A stretch of 64,000 bases of DNA from Sophora flavescens (lineage: Eukaryota > Streptophyta > Magnoliopsida > Fabales > Fabaceae): NCBI GenBank assembly GCA_030762895.1, contig CM061063.1, positions 76,877,836 through 76,941,835 of the forward strand, written 5' to 3'. Shown here piece by piece: positions 58,444 through 64,000 of this stretch; the first letter of the stretch is position 1, and each line of letters starts with the position of its first letter. The notes beneath the pieces were generated by a model. That model saw only the letters and a list, made by a program, of their open reading frames with translations. It was not told the origin of the DNA and searched no databases. A program made the translations under genes and the position numbers.

Positions 58444-59682
58444 TCAAGAGGTCAAAGCAAAAACAAAATTAACTAAAGAGAAGGGTTCAGAAAAGTTGGG
58501 TTGCCTCCCAATAAGCGCTTCTTTAACGTCACTAGCTTGACTCATCAAGAAGCATCCACCTGGATCCCATAGCCTGTGGTATAAGGACCAAGGAATGCTA
58601 ATCATGTGAGATCCTTCACCTGGATCCCACGGTTTGCAGCTTAAATATGGGAGTGAGCTCTTGAAAATCATGGTGACCTCACCAAATGTGTTGAATTTCT
58701 CACTCCCTCTTGGGTCAAAATTGACCCCTTCATCCACAAAATCTTCCCAATAAAAATGGGGTTCAACCTCAGGTAGAGGCATGAACTCCATTGTTGACTG
58801 CTTTAAAATGTGAGGTGGCAAACAATTCGAGAGGATCATTGGTGTTGTTCTGGCTTCTGTACAATCTTCACTCTCAGCATTGCCAAATCCATCACCTTCC
58901 AAATATGCAGAAATCTCCTTACAAACCACACAAGTGTTTCTCCCATCACATTCCTCACATGCATTGGAACCAATAGCACCATCTAATTCCAAAAGTTTTT
59001 CATCATCTCCAAGCATGGTGAAATAGATGTCCTCCAATTGCCTCTTCCTTTCAGGCTCCTTAGTCAAGGGTTCAATGGGGAATGGTGCAACTATGTTCTC
59101 CAAAACAGGGTCTTCACTTCTTGACTCGGTTGCTCCCACTTCTTCTTCTTCCTCCTCATCCATCATTGCATCATCTTCATCATCATCCATCAAGTTCCCA
59201 TATGGCATTTCGGATAGAAGGTTAGAGAGTTCCTCAATACGTACCCCGAGACTTCGAATGGCATCTTCTTGATTCTTTAATTCTTCCATTGTTGTTGCCA
59301 TGAAGTTCTCCAAAAGAGCCTCTAAGTGAGGTTGACTATCCGGGATAGGTTGCTCAACCTCGACTGGGAATGCGGATTTGAAGTTCTCCCAAGCAACTTC
59401 CAACGGAGATGGCTCATCATACCAAGGTGTGGAAGATTCCCAATGTTCCTCTTCATCCATCAAAGTATTGTTTGGAGGGTTCCCCCACCATGGAGTAGAA
59501 GTGTTGGGAAATTGATTTCCCCATTCAGCATAACCTACCACTGGTGGAGGAGAGACAGTTGCCCTTGACAGCTCATTACTCACTTGTTGGATGTTTACGG
59601 CTAATTGCAGCATATCTACCCGCAGCTGCAGCTCAGATATCTCCATTTCTGCATCAGATGGCTGATAATAATTGTAGTCCAT
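58444..59682 (-). CDS. 412-residue Gag-derived protein of element C
   Basis: Open frame from ATG at 59682, about 200 bases after the primer site, to a stop at 58444. N-terminal part is aromatic and acidic with PWWGNPPNN-like repeats. A helical segment about residues 127-157 (LEALLENFMATTMEELKNQE, RIEELSNLLSEMP) matches the Gag C-terminal coiled region of Athila-type elements. Then come a Glu/Asp run, a CEECDGRNTCVVC cluster that could bind zinc, and a C-terminal region containing DVKEALIGRQPNF. The underlying DNA of that region is the GACGTTAAA.AAGCGCTT..GGAGGCAACC motif shared with element A. No protease, reverse transcriptase or integrase. Likely a Gag relic under some constraint, or simply young. 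Confidence 0.7.
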   Translation of the reverse strand: MDYNYYQPSDAEMEISELQLRVDMLQLAVNIQQVSNELSRATVSPPPVVGYAEWGNQFPNTSTPWWGNPPNNTLMDEEEHWESSTPWYDEPSPLEVAWENFKSAFPVEVEQPIPDSQPHLEALLENFMATTMEELKNQEDAIRSLGVRIEELSNLLSEMPYGNLMDDDEDDAMMDEEEEEEVGATESRSEDPVLENIVAPFPIEPLTKEPERKRQLEDIYFTMLGDDEKLLELDGAIGSNACEECDGRNTCVVCKEISAYLEGDGFGNAESEDCTEARTTPMILSNCLPPHILKQSTMEFMPLPEVEPHFYWEDFVDEGVNFDPRGSEKFNTFGEVTMIFKSSLPYLSCKPWDPGEGSHMISIPWSLYHRLWDPGGCFLMSQASDVKEALIGRQPNFSEPFSLVNFVFALTS

Positions 59683-59849
59683 TATCCTGTCTAATCAATT
59701 TTTCACCTCACAGACAATTAAGCCCAAGATCAAAGAAACACAAAAACAAATATGTACAAAACTAACAAAAGAAAAATATCAGTTATATACAGAAAAATAA
59801 AATAAAAATGTCTAAACTAGTTGTCTCATTTGTTACTAATGATATTGAC

Positions 59850-59880
59850 AAAACCAATCCCCGGCAACGGCGCCAAAAAC
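59850..59880 (-). promoter_or_regulatory. Primer-binding site of element C
   Basis: Minus strand AGTTTTTGGCGCCGTTGCCG beside the 5' LTR; same site as element A. Confidence 0.85.
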
Positions 59881-59881
59881 T

Positions 59882-61273
59882 TGATGCGTGTTTTTTTTTT
59901 TTTAAGAATATATAAATAAAGGCAAGTGCACCTCGTCGCAATCAAGTAATACGGTGGTGAGACCGGTTATCGTATCCACAGGGATTGGTTGTCAATTACC
60001 AATTCACAAACTTAACAACTATCTAGACTAAACTATGGTATGAGAGATTAAAACAGAAAATAAAGAAATAAAATATTTTTGTCTTTTTGGAATTTTGTCA
60101 AACACTTGGTATACAAACAGAGAAGTGACTAGAATTGTCAGGGTTAGACTACACTAATCCTCCCTTAGTTGCAATGAAATGGCTTCTAACACAAGTCCTA
60201 ATTCAATTATGCCAATCAAGCCTTTTCTAAAATACTCAAGCCTAATGTCTTAGGTGCATTGAGCCTAAAATCCCAAATTAAACCCTAATGTCTTAGGTGG
60301 AATAACCTGAGATTTTGCATTAAGTTAAGACTTATAAGATTGCAAGCAGCCAACACCTATGTCTAGATTCTTGACCTACTTGGCATATGATTCATGAGCA
60401 TGCCTTAACACCAACCTTTCAGTCATCTATTAAAGCAACATATCATTCCTATGGGTAGATAATCCAAGGAAAGCATTAAACACAGAATCACATACTCATA
60501 CGAAATAGAAACTTGTATTAAAACAACCAAATCACAATACAACTAAGTTCAGAAAAGTTACATCTAACCCCAACAATGGGGATTTAACTACTCATGATAA
60601 AAGGAAATACAAAACAGAATGAGAAAAGGGATGGAGAACACTCATAGACAAGCTTCCTCCATCATTTCCCCATCAAAGAGCAGAGAAAACGCCCCCCTTT
60701 TTGGGTAGAAACCCTCTCCAGCCGCCAGCCTCAGCCTGCCTCCAAGTGCAGATCCCCAATTCTGTTCAGTGCAGCTCTATTTATAGATCAGACGCGCGTC
60801 ACGGTCGTGACAGCCATCACGGCCAGGCCGTGATGGTTTCTGACTTGGGCGTCTCTTCATTCACTTATTCATCACGGCCGTGATATCCATCACGGCTAGG
60901 CCGTGATCGTTTCTGACTTTTCCAACTAGCAGGTCACGGCCGTGATAGCCATCACGGCCAGGCCGTGACAGCTTCTGACTTTTGGCTCAATCTTTCTTCA
61001 ACTACTGCTCCCTCACGGCCGTGAGGGCCATCACGGCTAGGTCGTGATACTCTCTGCTTGGCTCATAATCTTCACTTTTAAGCTCTTTTTTTATCCAAGC
61101 TCCACCAAGGCTGATTTCTGGGCATTTTTCCATTAAATCCTGCAAAACAACACCAGAAACCACCTCATCCGTTCCAAAGGAAAAACTATACAAAATCAAC
61201 ACTAAATTGGCCTAGCTATATGCAAATGCATGCAGAAATGTACATGAAAAATGAGGTGAAATCACACTCATCA
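59882..61273 (-). repeat. 5' LTR of element C
   Basis: 1392 bases, nearly the same as 55515-56907. Confidence 0.93.
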
Positions 61274-61278
61274 CTAAG

Positions 61279-61356
61279 GCATTGGACCCTCAACCGTTTC
61301 AGCATCTTCTCTGCAAGCTGGGAGTGATTAACATACACTCTCCAGCTTGTGGGGGG
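61279..61356 (+). CDS. 3' end of the Copia polyprotein and polypurine tract
   Basis: Resumes the RNase H C-terminus of the Copia frame beyond element C (ALDPQPFQHLLCKLGV). The run GTGGGGGG at 61349-61356 just before the LTR is the polypurine tract. Confidence 0.85.
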
Positions 61357-61587
61357 TATTGGATAATACTTAGTTAGATAGCTCACTTAATCTATCTATT
61401 GTTAGTTTAGTGTTAGTTAGTTTTCTGTTATAGCTTGTTAGTTAGTTTTCTGTTATTTCTGTTATTCTGTTATAGGTTGTTAGCTTGTTAGTCTTTCTGT
61501 AAGCTTTTCTGTTAGCTTGTATAAATGCTGATTCTCAGCAATGGCTCAATAAGATTATTCATTCAACACAATATACAAACTGTTATA
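61357..61587 (+). repeat. 3' LTR of the Copia element
   Basis: 231 bases, collinear with 50872-51100 with scattered differences. Confidence 0.88.
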
Positions 61588-61592
61588 ATGTG

Positions 61593-61981
61593 ATAATATC
61601 AAAATCTTAAAGTGGAAGACACGTTGGTGATAAACTGACAATGCATTATTTAACTTTTTAGACATCTATCAGAGTTTGATGACATAACTCCTAATTTTCA
61701 ACTATGTTGAAATTCTGTATGCATTATATTCATAACCAAGTGCTTTATTTTGTGGAAGAATCAATGACGCGAGTATGTTGATTATGTTATTGCTAAAATT
61801 AAAAACTTTTGCTTTAGGGAGGCAAATGAATGAAATCACATATGACTATGAAATCAAAGTTCCTTTATATCATTTTGAGCTAAGACCAGGTATGTGCTTT
61901 GAAGTGCATTAGTGCAGAGCAGCTTTTGATGGTATTTGTTTGCAATTTCTTTAATATTATTGTGTATTGTGATCTATGCAG
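61593..61981 (+). other. Remainder of the Lunapark intron
   Basis: AT-rich; ends in a T-rich stretch and the acceptor CTATGCAG. Confidence 0.55.
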
Positions 61982-62080
61982 AGATTTGACCCAGACCCGG
62001 CCGCAAAGGCAGCTGCTGCAACTATTTTGGCATCTAAGTTGAGTGCAGATTCAGGTTTGAAAGTGAAGAGGGATAGTTGA
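61982..62080 (+). pseudogene. Lunapark exon, 3' of the Copia insertion
   Basis: Starts in phase 0 after CTATGCAG and encodes RFDPDPAAKAAAATILASKL then SADSGLKV, the direct continuation of the exon at 50674-50774. In other plants this is followed by a YVGDES-type stretch and a zinc finger. Here the frame goes to KRDS and a stop at 62078. A GTGAAG donor after GGTTTGAAA could instead splice on, but no later Lunapark exon was found before the CACTA end. Truncated or diverged. Confidence 0.75.
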
Positions 62081-62822
62081 TGGACAGGAATGATAGAATC
62101 TGGACTTTAGCCTCTCTCTTTGTCTATTGATAAATGCCATTGATATTATTCTTTTAATGCCTTTAATACCCCTCATTCTCACACCACGTGTCAATTTTTT
62201 TGTTCTTTTTGTATTACTCCTCCTGCTCTTTTCAGTCATATCACCAAATTGATCTTTTCCCCACTGCCTCTTTTGTTGTAGATGCACCAAATTTGTGTTG
62301 TATATACTATATACTATATACTATCCAACCGTAAGGTGATTGCCTATTATAATGCATCAAATATAAACTAACATGAAGAAGCTGTGAGAGAAGGAAATAC
62401 ATGCCATGAAGGAACTGTATCATGAAGAAGTAATGAGAGTCAACATTACCAATTAAATTGTACAATGTAAAAGCTCAGAAAATCTAAGAAATATGAGGTT
62501 AAACACACCTACCAATTGAATATAGAATTAACTTTGAAACTAGATTATAATATTGTAAATGTTGGAAAGCTTATCCTGATCAATTATCAAGTCAAAACCA
62601 AGGGATAAGTGCTGGATTCTTAACTTCAGGTTCTAGGACATTTTGCTGCATTAGCATTTTTTTGGTAATTAGTGCCTAAAGTTTGATGCATTAGTCTACA
62701 TTGGGAGCACAATGAAGATTACTTGAATGAGCAGGGAAAATTAAAAGAGCACAGGTTCTAGCAAGCACTGAGGTGATTTGTTTTCTTTTTCTATACTAAG
62801 AAGGTCAAAAAATTAAATAAAG
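62081..62822. other. Downstream of the Lunapark fragment, nothing recognised
   Basis: Includes a short TATACTA repeat (about 62302-62323). No gene. Confidence 0.5.
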
Positions 62823-64000
62823 CACTACTACAAAAAAAGGTTTTAGTAGCGCACTTTCAGTAGCGCTTCAATAAAAAATGCTACTGAAAAATAGGCGGAA
62901 GGTTTTTAATAGCGCTTCCTTAAGAGAGCGCTATCTATTCATTATTCTAAGACAGCGCTTCTTTAAGGAAGCGCTATTGAATGTAGATTTATAGGAATAG
63001 ATAGCGTTTTCTTGAGGAAGCGCTATCATAAGTAAGAGAATAGATAGCGTTTCCTCAAAAAAAAACGCTACCATAGGTAAGTAAATAGACAACGCTTTTT
63101 CAAAGAAGCGTTATCTATTCCCTTTTACTAATTCCCTCACGATCTTCTCGCGCGGCTCTACTCAAACCCTCGCGCGCCTGTCTCAAACCCTTCCCCTTCA
63201 TCGCGACTGTCTCAAACCCTTCCCCTTCATCGCGCCTCCCTCTCCTCTGCCGTCATTTTCTCCCTCACCACTCGATCTCGTCTACCACCACCGCCTAAGC
63301 TACCACCTCCGTCGTTCGTCTACCACCACCATTCTCGTCTCCCTCGTTAGCGCCTCCACCATGGCAACACAGACTTCACACAACACATCATGTTTTCTAC
63401 GCGATCTCCCTCGTTCGGTTAGAGAAACCCTCACTGCCGTGCAACCTCCGTACGCAGCTGTTGTACGTCTTCTACGCCGCCGCTGATGTACGTCTTCTAC
63501 GTCGCCGCGACACCTATCCCTCGAGAACAGCCGCTGCACTACCATCGAACCACATTCGAACCCCCAACGCTAGCGCTGATCTGTTCGAACGTTCATTGTC
63601 CATTACTCTGTCGTCACCACTGTTCGCCGTGCCAACCTCTCCCCCTTCCTTTGGTGAGTTGTTCCTCCAATCAATTCAGTTTTCCCCCAATCAATTCTGT
63701 TTTCCTTGTTGTGATTGTTACATTTTGATTATGCACAAATTTATGTGTATCCACTTTCCAATTTGATGTGTATTTTTTTGAAGGAGATTCCAGGGCTTCT
63801 CACTAAGGCTTCAGTGGTGAAGGTTGGGTTCATTGTGGCTCTGTCACTGGTAATGCTTTGGAGTGAAACACGAGAGTTTGAAATTTTTTTTTGGGAGAGT
63901 ATCTCTTGAGAGGTAAACAGTAAACACGGTGAGGTAAATATGGTGAGTTTTAGTGTGTCTCTCTTCTTGTTGGTTGCTCTGGTTTCTGACTTTGCATCAG
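62823..64000. mobile_element. End of a CACTA (En/Spm) transposon, continues beyond the right edge
   Basis: CACTACTACAAAAAAAGG at 62823 is a CACTA terminus. It is followed by a subterminal array (62840-63118) of AGCGCTTCCTTAAG-like words in both directions, several forming hairpins such as AGCGCTTCTTTAAGGAAGCGCT. The 3-base flank is AAG; the other end is not in the window. Confidence 0.85.
63130..64000 (+). other. C-rich interior of the CACTA element, possible leader and first exon
   Basis: From 63130 the base composition switches to C-rich with CTCGCGCG words and a 28-29-bp tandem pair (TCTCAAACCCTTCCCCTTCA at 63180 and 63209). Open frames at 63461-63766 (plus) have no recognised family. The composition suits a transcribed leader of a transposon or captured gene, but I cannot assign a product. 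Confidence 0.35.

Larger units (their letters stand above)
55515..61273 (-). mobile_element. Element C: non-autonomous Athila-like retrotransposon, recent insertion
   Basis: LTRs at 59882-61273 (5', minus) and 55515-56907 (3'), flanked by CTAAG (55510-55514 and 61274-61278). By eye the LTRs differ at few positions, mostly single substitutions plus changes in the last palindrome unit. Primer site TTTTTGGCGCCGTTGCCGGG; polypurine tract TTAAGCTTGGGGTAATT. Interior about 3 kb with one open frame and no Pol. Same family as the solo LTR at 37462-38865, so it has been active more than once in this genome. Confidence 0.95.
50872..61587 (+). mobile_element. Ty1/Copia retrotransposon, coding region nearly intact, split by element C
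   Basis: LTRs of 229 and 231 bp at 50872-51100 and 61357-61587 (TATTGGATAATACTTAG...CTGTTATA). Flanks ATGTT and ATGTG agree at 4 of 5 bases. It sits in the same orientation as the two Lunapark exons and inside the intron between them. Without element C it is about 4.95 kb. Its LTRs differ at several positions, so it is older than element C, yet its main reading frame is open. Confidence 0.92.

Noticed and set aside
1..64000. tRNA, rRNA or microRNA genes
   Set aside because: I looked for B-box-like GGTTCGAATCC words and long precursor-like hairpins; the only strong hairpins belong to transposon ends and LTR arrays.

Overview
The window is AT-rich nuclear DNA from a eudicot plant. Intron-containing plant gene pieces, plant-specific transposon families, tRNA-iMet and TTTTTGGCGCC primer sites, MITEs, Helitron ends and a CACTA end all fit this. 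A legume is plausible from the Athila/Calypso-style LTR elements, but that is inference. No bacterial, organellar, CRISPR, rRNA or tRNA gene was seen.

Host genes are few. At the left edge (1-1851, minus) is the 5' part of a cysteine-rich receptor-like kinase: signal peptide, two Gnk2/DUF26 domains, TM exon and the start of the kinase. At 48.6-62.1 kb (plus) lie isolated, spliceable exon pieces of a kinesin motor (48623-48711) and of a Lunapark ER-junction protein (50674-50774 and 61982-62080). The two Lunapark exons are separated by a Copia element that itself holds a younger element. The rest is mostly transposons and featureless AT-rich DNA.

Layout. 3.8-9.3 kb: two abutting foldback DNA elements, the second split by a decayed Copia element (4894-8688, TSD TTGTT). 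9.3-16.1 kb: MITEs, a T-rich tract and a cluster of Helitron termini. 16.8-22.1 kb: complete non-autonomous Athila-like element A (TSD GTCCA). 22.5-41.6 kb: a Tat-lineage Gypsy element on the minus strand, with an antisense spliced Transposase_28-type gene between integrase and 3' LTR. It is split by a solo LTR at 37462-38865 (TSD ACATC) and by another at 27856-35515 (TSD GTAGC). The latter was itself split by a Mutator-like element (28154-34369, 9-bp TSD ATTAAATTC) that has three copies of its terminal repeat and one apparently intact transposase gene. 42.3-44.7 kb: a tandem repeat split by a 1.7-kb Copia-type element whose two LTRs look identical (TSD AAATT). 50.9-61.6 kb: a nearly intact Copia element split by non-autonomous Athila-like element C (55515-61273, TSD CTAAG), which keeps an open 412-codon frame. 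62.8 kb to the right edge: one end of a CACTA element.

The target-site duplications allow relative dating. The Tat element is older than the two solo LTRs inside it, and one of those is older than the MULE. Element C is younger than the Copia element it interrupts. The small Copia at 42.9 kb is probably the youngest. The most notable unexplained structures are the three-TIR MULE, the arrays of short CACG-centred palindromes inside Athila-like LTRs, the unrecognised coding-like cargo of the 1.7-kb element, and the antisense gene of the Tat element.
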